NCBI GenBank assembly: GCA_016165875.1
Contig: JABBOT010000007.1
Location: 10,566,216-10,630,215 of the forward strand
Length of the DNA stretch: 64,000 bases
Direction of reading: 5' to 3'
Origin: Acanthopleura granulata
Lineage: Eukaryota; Mollusca; Polyplacophora; Chitonida; Chitonidae
How positions within the stretch are numbered: the stretch's first letter is position 1; each line of letters opens with the position of its first letter. The notes beneath the pieces were generated by a model. The model searched no databases and had not been told where the DNA came from. It saw only the letters and a list, made by a program, of their open reading frames with translations. Shown here one piece after another: positions 9,366 through 20,527 of this stretch. Position numbers and translations under genes: made by a program.

Positions 9366-10483
9366 AACCAGCTATATCTAGGGCAGGTGGTGGGACACAA
9401 CTATTTTCAATATACACCGTGATAATGTCTTACGTTACACTGCGGCATCATGAACACTGTATCTCACACGGCAGCGGCTTTTCCTTTCATGACGATGAAA
9501 ATAAGACCGGCTTTGCCCTGTTATAGGCACTCTTTGGGTTTTATAACAGTGACAGTGCTTTTGAACATGGTTATTAGCAGCAGGGCTCTGCATATCTGAC
9601 GAAACCGACAATGTACTTTGAAACAACCACTATAAGGATAGGATAGTCATCACACCTCCAGTTTGTCATGGGTTGACAAAACAGGAAAACTCCATCACTT
9701 TTTCCTTCGTTTTGTTTCGGTCTTGCTTATCACCCAGTGACAAGCTGGATGTGCACGTGATCAGAAGTCCGGTATTTAGAGGTTTTTCTCTGACATAAAG
9801 TATATACTGTCATTTACTGGTCAGTCACCCGCTCATTCGGCTTAAAACAACCTTGACCTGCCTGCATCAGATCGGCGTATCACTAATGACGTTACAGTTT
9901 TCGTCATTAGTTTCGTTGTTTCGGTTGTGGCTTTAAATTAGGAGATTTACCAGACACATGTCGCAAAGTAACGGTTTATCCACTTCGGAGACTCCCATTT
10001 TCTCCACCAATAAGTCAGTTCATGTCTTTAGACCACCCAAGGACGTCTGAGAAGGCAAGGGCTATGTTTGCGTGTACCGTACCCTTGTCATAAATAATTT
10101 TCCCCGTAGATACCTCTTTAATTTGATTAAAGCTAAATTCAGAAAATGTTTCACTTTTTATCGATGTAACTATAGCCGCCTGTATTGAAAAAGAAGAAGT
10201 CATGTTTCATGTATAGAAGAAATCAAGAACAGCGAGTTTTGTTGAATATCAACTTTGCTATAAATATAAACCCAAATGTTTCCTTTGCTGTAAGTAGGCC
10301 TCTGCTTGTGTGTCATTAGTACACTTATACAGATATTTATAATCAATAACTTTGTCACTAAACACATGCTTGCATATATACAGGCCGCCGGAAGTAAGTA
10401 GAGAACACGTTATGGATGTTTAGAAGAAAGCAAATAAGTAGCGTGTAATTACGTGCATATATGTATATATTGGTTGAATTATT
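9366..10483. other. Non-coding flank, no gene seen
   Basis: AT-rich sequence shared with 18.37-19.37 kb and 55.93-57.09 kb. Only short ORFs in inconsistent frames occur. The copies share a moderately conserved patch around 9.76-9.90 kb (TTTACTGGTCAGTCACCCGC). I see no RNA gene or motif that explains it. Confidence 0.5.
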
Positions 10484-10580
10484 TGAATGAGTGAATGATT
10501 GGGAGCTTGGAGTTTAACATCGTACTTAACAACGTTTCAGTCATATGACGACGAAGAGTTCTTCTGGCGTGTTTTTTTCA
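10484..10580 (-). mobile_element. SINE family 2, 3' fragment, minus strand
   Basis: GAATGAGTGAATGATTGGGA then TTTAACATCGTACTTAACAA and GTTTCAGTCATATGACGACG is the reversed tail of the second SINE family, seen more fully at 19372-19697. It is cut off where the gypsy-like relic begins. The duplicate is at about 57088-57180. Confidence 0.7.
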
Positions 10581-10639
10581 GTTGTATGACGACAAGGAAA
10601 CTTGGCTACATGATTCACCATTACCAATAATCATGGAAT

Positions 10640-11354
10640 TTCAGACACACTATTAGATCTTGAATGGTTTTCACCTTTATTGGATCTACAGCTATTCCGT
10701 CAGCGGTACGATGTGTTCGAGTAAACATATTTCCTTTATAGAAAATTCACACTTATCAATATTTGTGCCACGCCAGCTCCTTGCAGTTTCTGTATTGTGG
10801 CTTCTAACAGCTTGTCGTGTTCACCTTGATTTTCACCTGACACCAGGACATCATCTATGTCGAAAATAGTACCAGGGGAAATTTCCAATAGCCCTGACAT
10901 CGCCCCGTGAAACATTTCAGGTCCAGACGAAATTCCCAACGGTATGCGTTGAAAACAAAATCCACCGAAGGGAGTAATGAAACTTGTTAACGCCTGAGAG
11001 TTCTTTCCAAGAGGAATCTGAAAGAACCTACTGCTGTAGTCAAGCTTTGAAAACACTTGTGCCCGAGACAGTTGGGCTAACAGTTAACAGCTGATATACA
11101 GAGGGTAAAGGAAAATCTTCCCGTAGAACACTTTCATTCAGTTTGGTGAAATAGACGTATATCCGCACCCTTTCATTTGCTTTGGGTACCTGGACAATAG
11201 GTACACACCACTCTGTCGGTTGCTGTATGCCTTTAATGACACCATCTTCTTCCATGCGACGAAGCTCATCCTCCACTTTTGACATTAATGGAAGAGAAAG
11301 CCTACGAGGTGAGGAAACTGCAAAGGAGAGTCCTTCCGCAGACGAATTTTGCAC
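10640..11354 (-). pseudogene. Reverse transcriptase fragment of gypsy-like element
   Basis: The N-terminal part (11354-11040) has DELRRMEEDGVIKG, W..P.V.VPK and LNESVLREDFPLPS, the usual entry to a Ty3/gypsy RT. The palm (11056-10736) has FSKLDYSSRFFQIPLGK, ITPFGGFCF, GISSGPE.FH and DIDDVLVSG. The two pieces are in different frames and a stop separates the end motif, so no functional enzyme is encoded. Confidence 0.8.
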
Positions 11355-11878
11355 TCGTTCGCCATTTTCCCTAGGCCTTCAGGATAGCGTTCCTTGTACA
11401 TACGCTTTAGATCCGTCTGATCAACTGAATTGACCATCTTCACCAAGTGAAGAGTATTGATGGCCGGTCTGCCAATTAACGGTTCCTGAAGATCTTGTAT
11501 AACGTAGACATCTTCAAACGCTGTCTGACTACTTGTTGAGAGTTTCTCATTAAAGTATCCTAGGACTTTGGGGGGCTTTCCTTCTGGCCCGAATAACTTC
11601 TTATTCGCTTTTATGAGTGGTCTTTTTGACCTTGGCACAGAACACCACGGGACAACGGACACTTCCGTTCCAGTATTCACTTTGAACCTAATGACTTGTC
11701 CCTCTTCTGTGCTGATATCCACTCTCCAGAGATCGTCACAGTCGTCAGTCACTGATCCGAGAAATAAGGCTGCCCTTTCACAATCATCAACCGTACCTGC
11801 GGCAAGTACCGTACGACACTTCGCAGAATAGTGCCCTTTACGGGACACTTCTTGAAGCTGTGTGAGCCTCTTCCGCAA
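11285..11878 (-). pseudogene. Aspartic protease/linker fragment of gypsy-like element
   Basis: It contains FKVNTGTEVSVVPWC, which fits the retropepsin active-site loop except that Asp is replaced by Asn, followed by a flap and the PLIGRPAINTLHL block typical of the C-terminal end. It overlaps the RT start in another frame. The second copy (58463 onwards) also has Asn, so the change predates the duplication or is ancestral to this lineage. Confidence 0.72.
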
Positions 11879-11943
11879 CGAGAATACTTCTTGCCCTTCT
11901 TCGCAATAGGCCCTGGTTTCTTCCTTGAGGCTTGTTGTGGCTT

Positions 11944-12492
11944 CTATTTCCTTGATTTCACCCAGATAATATTCTGCCCTTGCTCTTGATACGCTATGGT
12001 CTTGGCTTGTGTGCTGGATGACTCATAAGCTCTGTATATTTCAATGCAGGGTTGCAGTGTTAGTTTTCTGTCCTCCAACAGTTTCTCTCTCACTGCGTCG
12101 TCACGCACGCCGACAGCGATACGGTCACGGATCATCCGGTCCTCCATTTCATTGAAATTACAGGTCTTTGTAAGCTTTCTAAGTGAAGCAATGTACGCAC
12201 CTATAGTCTCTGATTGTTTTTGACATCCTCTGTTAAATAGGTATCCCTGACATGCTTCATGTGCTTCTCCGATATAAAACCCTTCAAATTTCTGTGTGAC
12301 AATGTCGATATCCTTTCTATCCTCGTCCGCTGAAAACGGCAGTCCATCGTACACTTCCATTGCCCCTTCTCCATTAATCGATAGAAAAACAGCAAATGTG
12401 TAGTCTGGTGGTTCCATATCAAACCTGGAAGCTATTTGATGTTTTTCTCCATTGTCGATGAAACTTGCGCCAGTTATTTTCAATGTTCCCAC
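11944..12492 (-). pseudogene. gag-like fragment of gypsy-like element
   Basis: 182 residues starting MGTLKITGASF. Features typical of retrotransposon gag are Y.FAVFLS..GE.A.EVYDGL, a stretch with VTQKFEGFYIGE, SETIGAYIASLRKLTKTCNF and MIRDRIAVGVRDDAVREKLL. No zinc knuckle is visible in this copy. In the second copy a corresponding ORF (59021-58746) is shortened by a deletion. Confidence 0.68.
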
Positions 12493-12886
12493 TAGAAACG
12501 TCTAGTTTGGCAGGTACATCAGAATGTTCGCATGAAATCCTCTAGCCGTCGGCGGTGGTATAGGCTCGTCATTGTCGTATTCATCCACGGTTGCTTCTTT
12601 CACCTGGCGGTCAACGGGAGACTACTTTGTCAGGTAATTGAAGAAAGAGTTATGGCCCCCGGAATCTGAACTTTCCGGACAGTACTTCCTCAAGTGAGGC
12701 AACTTTGGAATGTTTCTAATTGTTCACTTAACAAATACGGTTATTGCCCCTATTGAAAGTCTTCCGATATACATGTTGTTGTTGTAACGTTTATCACTTT
12801 CCTCTGCGTTCTTTCCTGTGCTAATTACGTAACTCACAGCAGGATTGCTGCTTCCAGAAACAGTCAGTCACAGTGTTTTCAAGCAG

Positions 12887-12904
12887 ATCCCATTTCTGAC
12901 ACCA
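12887..12904 (-). promoter_or_regulatory. Primer-binding-like site of the LTR element
   Basis: The minus strand reads TGGTGTCAGAAATGGGAT directly next to the LTR end with no gap. TGGTGTCAGAA-type sequences at this position are common in gypsy elements (from memory). In the second copy it reads TGGTGTTAGAAGTGGGAT at 59416-59433. Confidence 0.65.
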
Positions 12905-13060
12905 TGTGATATCGTTTGTGGACAAAGGGCTGGCCAATAACAAAACAACACACAGAGCACACGGTACTGAGTTGTTTATTGATGCGCCATGTTGTACAGC
13001 TCTCCCTCATGAATATGCATGAGCAGTTATGGGAAAATCTATTAATAGAACTACTGCACA
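12905..13060 (-). repeat. 156-bp LTR (5' LTR of the gypsy-like relic), inserted in an old EGF exon
   Basis: The segment begins TGTGATATCG and ends CTACTGCACA, so it has TG...CA ends, and it abuts the primer-binding-like site. The bases immediately after it (13066 on, GTGTACCAGCTGTGCAG) are the second part of an exon-8-type EGF exon. The matching LTR at 59434-59589 is also exactly 156 bp. I did not find the second LTR. Confidence 0.75.
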
Positions 13061-13104
13061 AACGACAGGTGTACCAGCTGTGCAGACGGGTGGCAGGAAG
13101 GTAT
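13061..13104 (+). pseudogene. 3' remnant of an exon-8-type EGF exon
   Basis: GTGTACCAGCTGTGCAGACG..GGTGGCAGG matches the last third of exon 8 (45528-45665) and is followed by the same intron start (GGTATA.., then AATTACTGGTGATATAAAGG). The 5' part has been replaced by the LTR. The copy at 59590-59633 preserves CGGCACGTGTACC better. Confidence 0.75.
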
Positions 13105-13450
13105 AGAGAATGTATAAATAATTACTGGTGATATAAAGGCGGTACAATCACTCTAAATAGTAAAATGTCATTGCAGAGAAGGTAAAAACTATGATTTGAT
13201 CTCTGAGTCCTCTGTAACGAAGGCATAAACTAAACTGGAAACTGGGAGTAATCTGTAACGAAGGTATAAACTAAATTCGAAACTGGGAATCCTCTGTATC
13301 GAAGGTATAAAGTATATTCAAGGCTAGGAGACCTCTGTAAAGAACATATAAATCGTAAGTACACCGGCTGGGAGACCGCAGTAAAGAATGTGTAAACCAT
13401 AATCGAGTCTGTAAAGAAGGGCTGAGGGATCAGTCCGAAGATAGCGTAAA
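13105..13450 (+). repeat. ~41-bp minisatellite-like ladder from an exon-8 splice junction
   Basis: Units of about 40-45 bp of the type TCTGTAACGAAGG.ATAAACTA..TGGGAG recur through this segment. They match the ladder after exon 8 (45666-46065) and that at 59634-59980. The unit core GTAA.GAAGGTATAAA looks like the exon-8 end plus donor (TGTAAAGAAG then GTATAAA). Confidence 0.7.
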
Positions 13451-14925
13451 TGATAATGAACTAAATGATTGGAACTTTCTAGATCTGAATGAAACCGTCA
13501 TTCAGGAAAGTGCTGGGAATCTCTGCGTATGTAATATTTCAGAAATGGTATCTCCTAGAAATAATCTTTTTGGCTTCAATACTTATCTACAAAAGGAACC
13601 AACGAGAAACCTGTGTCATAGTCCGAAGTGTCAACCTCAAAATCTATGTTCGTATAAAAGCCCACAAGAATTAAACGCGAACTGTGAGCCCAGATGCGAA
13701 CGAAGTGGACTACCGTGATAACGTTTGTCAGAAATCTGATATTTTGTACATGACTGTATCTTTATTCCAATCCTGAATAAATACTTTCTTATACTTTGTA
13801 ATTTTCTGTAAAACAGTGATGTAGTCTAAAGCATGCAGAACGTAATACATTTCCTATTAGCTACTAGCTAGCCCCCAGGGTACCCCGCAAAAATTTTTGT
13901 CAATTTTGATAGCACCTATTTCGTCTAATTTTTGGGACATCACGTCGACTCTTTTTAGCCAATACTGAAGTACCTTTGACAAGCTACTGATGAGCTAATA
14001 TGAGCTAATTTTTGGCAGAAATTTTGCAGACGTCTACATTACTCTATGTTCATATTTTACACAGTAAAACCACCAGCTTATCAAAATAATAAGAAAAAAC
14101 AGAATATATCAAGTGTATAAACGCCAAGTAAATCATTTCTAATACTGTCTTATTATCTTGTCTGGAACAGAGAGAAGGTTTGTAATTTTCCACTTGCCAA
14201 ACTAAGAAACAAAGTCTTGTATATATCCTTCTATGGCACACTTAGGCTGCCCACATTTGTAGGAATGTCTGACAGTAGCTGAATCAGACGAATCGTTCAA
14301 ACATTATTTTTGATGTCACTTACTTGGCTTGAGCTGTTCAGTGGTATAAACAATATCTTCCAAAATGCATGTGCCGTGGTCTTGATGGAAACATGAATAT
14401 TATTGTAGATGATAATTTATACATGTATAAAAACTGCTCTGTGTGCTTTTCCTCAGGTCACTCAGGTCATTGTCACAGGACATAATTAGGTAACATTCAG
14501 TTATTAATAATGTTGTATGTATTGTTTGGTATTTGATAAGGATTTATTTTAACCTTTCATTACTGTGTTAAGTTGAGTTTTGTATTCTATTTTTTGTACA
14601 TGATCTAACGTCTCCCACACTCACCTTAAAGCCATACACCATGTACACAGCGCCTGGCAAAGTTCTACTTCTCTTCATATACAGAATTTGTAGGAGGGTT
14701 TGTGTAAATACGGTGATATGAATTTACTTAGGCTTTACTTCTGAATGTGTAAGTCAGTTATGTTTTATAAAGAAGTTGTAGTTTTAAATCAGTTTATCGA
14801 CTTGTCTACCAAACGATTAGCATTGTCCTTCGTAACCTTACCAGGACATTGTTATAAAAGCTGACAGAACTGAATACAAAGTCGGGCCAGTATAACTATG
14901 TATAAGTAACTTTAATCTATTTATA
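13451..14925. other. Relic intron sequence, no gene seen
   Basis: Diverged copy of the sequence after exon 8 (to about 13640, matching 46080-46260), then AT-rich sequence shared only with 60.0-61.48 kb. No ORF or domain is supportable. TAGCTACTAGCTAGC at 13860 is a small palindrome-like string. Confidence 0.45.
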
Positions 14926-14944
14926 TACGTGAAAACAGACGATA

Positions 14945-15130
14945 TTGGATGTTCTCAACGCGCTGTAGTCCTCTGTGTGTAAGTTTCCAGCGTGCATGTA
15001 ACCATGGGTCCCCAGTGTATGAGTTTACAATGTACATGTAACCGTGGATAACGCGGGTGTGATTATTGGCTGTGTGGTTGGTGGATCCTGCCACCTGTTC
15101 TCCTTACCGCTGTGGTCCTTACGGTGTAAG
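14945..15130 (+). pseudogene. Remnants of transmembrane-exon units, acceptor deleted
   Basis: GTAGTCCTCTGTGTGTAAGT near 14967 is the 3' end of a membrane exon. Two further decayed units follow (..GCGGGTGTGATTATTGGCTG..GGTCCTTACGGTGTAAG). The 5' half with the acceptor, present at 61697 in the sister unit, is missing because about 300 bases were deleted after AAACAGACGATATT. Confidence 0.7.
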
Positions 15131-15356
15131 TTTCATCACTGAGGACGCGGTTAGGCTCTTCGACATTGTGGCGCAATAGAAATGTGGGTGTTTAATATGG
15201 TCAGATAGAACAGAATTTTACGATAAAGACGAAAAGGGTAATGTGTTATTTTGTTAGTCCACAAGGTTACTTTAATGTTTTTCTCGGCATTATAACATTC
15301 TTAAATATTTTGTCGTGTATGTTCATGTCTTTTCAAGTATACACGATGTATTTCAG

Positions 15357-15600
15357 AAGAAGGTGCCAACCTGGTCAGTCAGAGAGAGCCGCGGTTTGTA
15401 TCGAGAACACCGCCGTTACCTCGGATGTGCCCCTCCCTGAGCCTCCCAACGGCACCCAGGCGCCAGGTACCGACCCCGTGACATACTACAACATGGTGAC
15501 CGAGGAGGAGCATCCTTACGAGACTGTTCCGGAGAAGGAGTACGACAAGATCCGCATCTCCAGACTGGACACCGACACTAACTATACCAGTCTCACCTAA
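15357..15600 (+). CDS. Orphan cytoplasmic-tail exon (copy C)
   Basis: 244 nt with intact acceptor (..gatgtatttcag) and stop at 15598-15600. It encodes the same 80-residue tail with YYNM, YETV, YDKI and YTSL. It differs from copy A by Pro for Arg after CQ, TSDV, LPEPP, APG, MVTEEE and PEKEYD. No intact membrane exon lies between 13 and 15.3 kb, so it could only be used by splicing from the phase-2 donor at 5275, about 10 kb upstream. Whether it is used is unknown. It may be a relic that is kept open by gene conversion. Confidence 0.55.
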
Positions 15601-16339
15601 TCAACACTTGAAGTTTAACATTTTTTGTAGTAAATTTGTCAAATCTAACCTCCAAAATATATTTGTATATTTCCAAACATTCGTGTTCCCAATAGACATC
15701 CCCGGAAACAAGGTTGTCTCCCCACTTTCTGTTACTTCCTGCACATCGTGCAATATGCGCATGCCAACAGAATGACCACAACTTCCCCCCTCTTAACGTC
15801 TCCCACCCACACGTGTTAAAGACATACACCATGTACACAGCGCCTGACCCACTTCTTCTACTTCTCTTCATATGCAGAATGTTTAGGAGGGATTGAGGAA
15901 TGTTTGTGTAAATACGGTGATCTGAACATTAATGTGTGAAACTCAGTTTACCTGAGTTTTGTATCTTGACAGTTTGTAAAAAGAAAAAACTAAACCTCCA
16001 CGTCATGTAGGAGAATATGCGGCACAGGTGGCTTTATTCTACTGGTAATAATTTAACTGCAAAACAAGGTCTATATTTTTACCTGTCTGATGCTCAAGTT
16101 TAACATACTTGAAATGGAATCTTGGATGTTAGTAACACTTAAGCACAGAGTGCTTAACAACAGAGTGAACAACAACAACAACAAAACATATAGTCTTTTT
16201 ATCTTAAACTTTGATAAATCCGCAAATAAACGTTTTCAAACCAAGTTTTTCCCAGCAAACCTGTTGTAATAATTTTGTTATCTGACACTTTATATTCACA
16301 TACTCGAATGCAGGCCTATAATTATATATTATTAATAGT

Positions 16340-16468
16340 AACCTGTGGATGGTGGTGGGTTTCCCCCGGGCTCTGCCCGGTTTCCTACCATCATAATGCT
16401 GGTCGCCGTCGTGCAAGTGAAATATTCTTGAGTAGGGTGTGAAACACCAATCAAATAAACAAATAAAT
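16340..16468 (+). mobile_element. SINE family 1, 3' fragment
   Basis: AACCTGTGGATGGTGGTGGG, CCCCCGGGCTCTGCCCGGTT, TAATGCTGGTCGCCGTCGTG and an AATAAACAAATAAATG tail. The head is lacking. Confidence 0.8.
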
Positions 16469-17142
16469 GCATTATCAATACTGAGCTAATCATGTAGAGC
16501 GGTAGTGTAAGGTGTTATTGCAGAGTCACTTTACAACTCCGCTTAACCTTGGGATAAGGCCTGTATATACATCTATAAAGTATGTACGCTGAAATTCTCA
16601 AACATTTGACCCCCCCCCCCCTCCCTGTACGCGTTTTGTTGAAAATCAACTGACCTGCCCATTTCTCACTCTATGCAATACGCTGAATCAGTGCGGGGGT
16701 TCAACAAATGTATAGAGCTAAGACTATAAAGGAATTCTGTCAATACAGTAGTACGGCTGGCACCCACTGGCCGGTATTTCTACCATTTTCCAACCAGTTG
16801 ACAACGGGACATTTCAATGGCCAATGTCTCTGTATTTTATGTACGGCTCCTAAGCTTTATTATTTGCAGCTTTTTATGTTAGTTATACCATGTATTTACA
16901 TTTATGTACATACAAATTGTGTTATATCAACAACTCATTCATTCATTATAATTCTGTATACTGATAGTATAGATTTATAACAACTTCGTTCTAAAATATC
17001 TCATTTTAGTTTCAAAATTACTTTTTTCGGATGATACATTAAAATGGAAAAATGAATAAACAAATTGAATAAGTTCACCTTTTATAAAAATTCCGTGTAC
17101 CGTATATACATGGAATAAATTAGCATGGATTCAACACAGGAG

Positions 17143-17187
<45 letters not shown>

Positions 17188-17191
17188 ATAA

Positions 17192-17251
<60 letters not shown>
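17143..17251. repeat. (ATT)n trinucleotide microsatellite
   Basis: More than 30 ATT/TTA units with one interruption (ATAATAATTTT). It creates a meaningless poly-Asn/poly-Ile ORF on the minus strand. Confidence 0.97.
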
Positions 17252-17950
17252 CCATGTTCGACGTAAAACCTATCAAGCCATAGAAAGAAATAGCGATATT
17301 CACACATAAATTCACCAGAAATATTTTGAAGCCATAAAAATATTAACTTTGTCACTTGCAACGATTTTAAAGTCAGTGTATAGTGAATGTAAAGTTTTTC
17401 CAAGTTCAGTCATTAGGGGAAGTAAACTTTGTCGGACGTAAGATTTTGAAGGTGAAACTTAATACATAGACCTCTATGTATACTGTCCTTTAGACAGTAT
17501 ACTGTCCTTTAGAATTCACTTGTGTCTTTTTGTGTCCTACAGGTCTTTTGATAAATGTCCAAATGTCAGTCCAATCTCGGCTCTTGCTTTCTATGTGAAT
17601 GTCAAGTATCAGCTGTTCTTGAAGTTCTAATCAAAGTTTGTAGTGGTTGATCTTTCAATACTCAAAACCCACCCCTTCATTATAATGGTCAGTCTCACCA
17701 ACTAACAGAATAATATGCTCCCTGAGTAATGTGACAATGGATTCTGCTCTTGGCAACAAACTGCTATGTTTAATTTATCAGGCGTGTCCCGTTATACCAA
17801 AGAATACTGCTCTTTGAAGTAATGCCGTATTGTGTTTTCCGTAACAGGAGAAAATGTATCACAGTGTATTCTATCACCACTCAGAATACATAATATTATG
17901 TTAAATTCAGCATGTTAGTTTTTAGAGTGTTTTCTCCTGTTGCTCGTGGG

Positions 17951-18090
17951 AAGGTCAATCAGCAACCATCGGATGGTTCTGGGTTTCCTCCGAGTTTTAC
18001 CCGCATTTTACTGCCACTGTAATGCCGACCGTCGTCATATAAGTGAAATAACTTTCAGTGTGTCATAAAACAGAAATAAAATAAATAAAT
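17951..18090 (+). mobile_element. SINE family 1, diverged 3' fragment
   Basis: AGCAACCATCGGATGGTTCT, GGTTTCCTCCG, TAATGCCGACCGTCGTCATA and an AAATAAATAAAT tail. Confidence 0.65.
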
Positions 18091-18179
18091 ACAGTTTTCA
18101 ATCCTTGACCACTAAATGTGACAACGCATTTGGCGAACGTCTTCTGGAGATACATTGATTTGATTCATTTTGTTGATTG

Positions 18180-18365
18180 GTGTTTTCATTTACATGATGA
18201 TTGTTAGGTTTACCAGTGAAGGGGGCAGAACTTCTCCTGACACCTGACAAACTTTTTGGATTACATGCCTTGGCCCATTCAGCCAGAGTTGGATTCGAGC
18301 ACGTCACACTGGTGAAGTGACTGGTATATAGGCAGCGAACCAGCTCTGTAACCATTTGAGCCAGC
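18180..18365 (-). mobile_element. Possible tRNA-like SINE fragment, minus strand
   Basis: The minus strand has TGGCTCAAATGGTTACAGAG and GTGCTCGAATCCAACTCTGG, resembling A and B boxes. It is homologous to 9205-9365. Confidence 0.5.
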
Positions 18366-19371
18366 AAAACCCCCTATATCTGGAGGAGGGGGTGGAACAC
18401 AACCAAACAAGACCACTTTTATCCTTGCATAAAGCAGGACTATGTATATCTAACGAAACTGACGATGTATTTTGAAAGAACCACTGGAGTGGGTGTGGGG
18501 ATGATTACATCTCCTACAGTTTGTCGCGCATTAAAACACGAAAACAGTTCCAACTCTTTTTCCTGCCTTTTTTCCCACTCTTGCTAATCACCCAGTGACA
18601 AGCTGGCTGTGCATGTGATCAAAACTCCGGTATTTAGAGGCTTTTCTGTGACATAAAGTGTATACGGTCATTTACTGGTCAGTCACCCGCTCATTCGGCT
18701 TAAGGCAACCTTGACCTGCCTGTGTCAGATCGGCGTACCATTAACGAGTTTCAAAGCCCAACACTCGTTGTGGTTTTAAGTCAGGAGATTTACCAGATAC
18801 ACGTCGAAATGTAACGGTTTATACACTCCGGCGACTCCCACGACTCCCACGACTCCCACTTCCTCCGACCATAAATCATTTCACGTCTTTAGACTGCGCA
18901 AGGAAGTCTGGGAAAGCAAGGAATATGTTTGCATGTACTGTACCTTGTCATAAATAATTTTACCCGTAGATACCTCTCTAATTTGATTAAAGCTAACTTC
19001 AGAAAATGCTTCACTTTTTACCGATGTAAACTATATATATACAGAAAAAAAGAAGTCATATTTCAAGTATAAAAAAGATTAACAACACTAAGTTTTGTTA
19101 TGAACTGAAATATTGGATTAGTTGATAAATATTTCAATGTTTACTTAAAGAATGAATATCAACATTGCTCTAAATATGAACCCAAATGTTTCCTTTGCCG
19201 TAAGAAGTTCTCTGTTTGTGTGTCATTAATATATATATATATATATATATATAGGTATTTTTAATCAGTAACTCTCTCACGACATGAATACTTAGAAGAG
19301 AACAAATAAGGGGTGTGTAATTACGTGCATACATTGATATATATATTGATATATATATTGATTGAATTATT

Positions 19372-19697
19372 TGAATGAGTGAGTAATTGAGAGGTTGGTG
19401 GTTTAACGTCGTACTTAACAGCGTTTCAGTCATATGATGACGACGAGTCGTTTTGGTGTGTGCATATAGTGTATCTTCCTGTGGCAGTGCGAGTCCATAC
19501 CGCCCAAGACACCAGACATGACACCCCACCCAGTCACATTACATGCTGACACCGAGTCGAACAGATATATCCCCTTGCTCTAACCTCTGAATACTGAGAT
19601 CCAAGGGAGGTAGCAACAAGTACCATTTTAAAAGTCTTTGATATGACTGGACCCGGGCTTGAACCTATATCTAACGACGAGACCACTGAGACTGTCC
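19372..19697 (-). mobile_element. SINE family 2, near full length, minus strand
   Basis: On the plus strand: reversed tail TTTAACGTCGTACTTAACAG..TTTCAGTCATATGATGACGA, body CTGTGGCAGTGCGAGTCCAT, AGACACCAGACATGACACCC, CAGTCACATTACATGCTGAC, and reversed head GGGCTTGAACCTATATCTAA (B-box-like). Relatives are at 23725-24059, 35404-35785, 37567-37880 and 42487-42765. Confidence 0.75.
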
Positions 19698-20424
19698 AGA
19701 ATTATTTGATATGTCTACAGTAATACTCATCCATTCTATAAATACGATATTTATATGAATATAATTTAAACAGTATTTTCCCAAAACTGACGAATAAAAC
19801 TGCACTGGTGGTCAAAATGACTTGATTATATATAGATATACCATCATCAGTTATATTATAAACGTGGACTGGCCTTTTAAATATATACCGTTTCAGTTAT
19901 ATACTGACCGTGTATAGGCTGTGATAAACTTCTACCAAACACAGCTAAAGGAATTTTTTAGTTCTGTCGTTGTGTTTACTCTGTGTCGTAAAGCTACAGT
20001 AATAATATAAATTTATTCCGACACAGCCAATCACAAGCGCCTGTGTCTGTGCGAGTTTATTGAACACTAAGTTACGTCAAGCGCACATGCCGTGGTCATA
20101 TACAACACCTTCTCAACAGGCATGTTTATGTCGAATTTTCCCTTGTCAATGGCGGTCACGTGTAAGTCGCGTCTGCGCTTTCCAACGCATAGATTGGTTT
20201 ATTACACTTTCCGCCTTTATCATATAAAAGAATGGACTGCATACCTAATACTTCAAATGTTCGTGACATACAGTTAGCCCCTTTTGGCCAATACACATGT
20301 AGCTTTAACAGGAATATCCAGTTTCCACTTCTCTCAAATATACAGATCCTCTTTAGTCCATAGCAAATCACAGAGAAATGTGTTTTCATCCGGAACAATC
20401 TTTGTACCAAAAAATTAAAGAGCC

Positions 20425-20527
20425 AGGACGGGAAGCCAGCAAGAGCTGGACTTGAACTCACAGCGACGCGATTGGTGGGAGACATCTGGGTCGTTGCACT
20501 GCGCTAGCGCGCTAACCATTAAGGCCC
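20425..20527 (-). mobile_element. SINE family 1 head, minus strand
   Basis: GCCAGCAAGAGCTGGACTTG, AACTCACAGCGACGCGATTG and CGCTAGCGCGCTAACCATTA..GGCCCC are the reversed tRNA-like head and B-box-like block. Confidence 0.75.

Larger units (their letters stand above)
10640..13060 (-). mobile_element. 5' part of a Ty3/gypsy-like LTR retrotransposon (gag-protease-RT), 3' half lost
   Basis: On the minus strand the order is: 156-bp LTR 13060-12905, primer-binding-like site 12904-12887, gag-like ORF 12492-11944, protease and RT pieces 11878-11285 and 11354-11040, RT continuing 11056-10736, then an RT-end motif (ADGIAVDP) to about 10640. RNase H, integrase and the second LTR are absent, so the element is 3'-truncated. 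Stops and frameshifts break it, and the protease has Asn where the catalytic Asp of the DTG motif is expected. RT hallmarks include FSKLD, ITPFGGFCFQR and a DIDDVLV catalytic block. The duplicate is at 57230-59589. Confidence 0.82.
1..16905 (+). repeat. Left copy of ~46.7-kb tandem duplication (incomplete at left)
   Basis: Base 1 aligns with base 46712 and the match continues in the same orientation, with small indels, to about 16.9 kb against the window end. By eye the first ~10 kb is nearly identical to 46.7-56.6 kb, with long stretches showing no or few changes. The part from 10.6 kb rightwards is clearly more diverged: I counted about 15 differences in a ~220-base stretch around 12.9-13.1 kb. 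The left limit of the duplication is outside the window. Confidence 0.93.
15601..19371. other. 3' flank of cassette C, diverged copy of 6.2-10.5 kb
   Basis: It follows 6192-10575 in order, with an AATAAA at 16225-16230. It includes SINE pieces at 16340-16468, 17951-18090 and 18180-18365, and one decayed 173-bp unit near 17.4 kb. No protein gene seen. Confidence 0.6.

Noticed and set aside
13489..13674. 61-residue plus-strand ORF
   Set aside because: The corresponding sequence at 60.0-60.2 kb and 46.1-46.3 kb is not open, so it is relic intron.
17082..17315. ORF with long Asn and Ile runs
   Set aside because: Pure translation of the ATT microsatellite.
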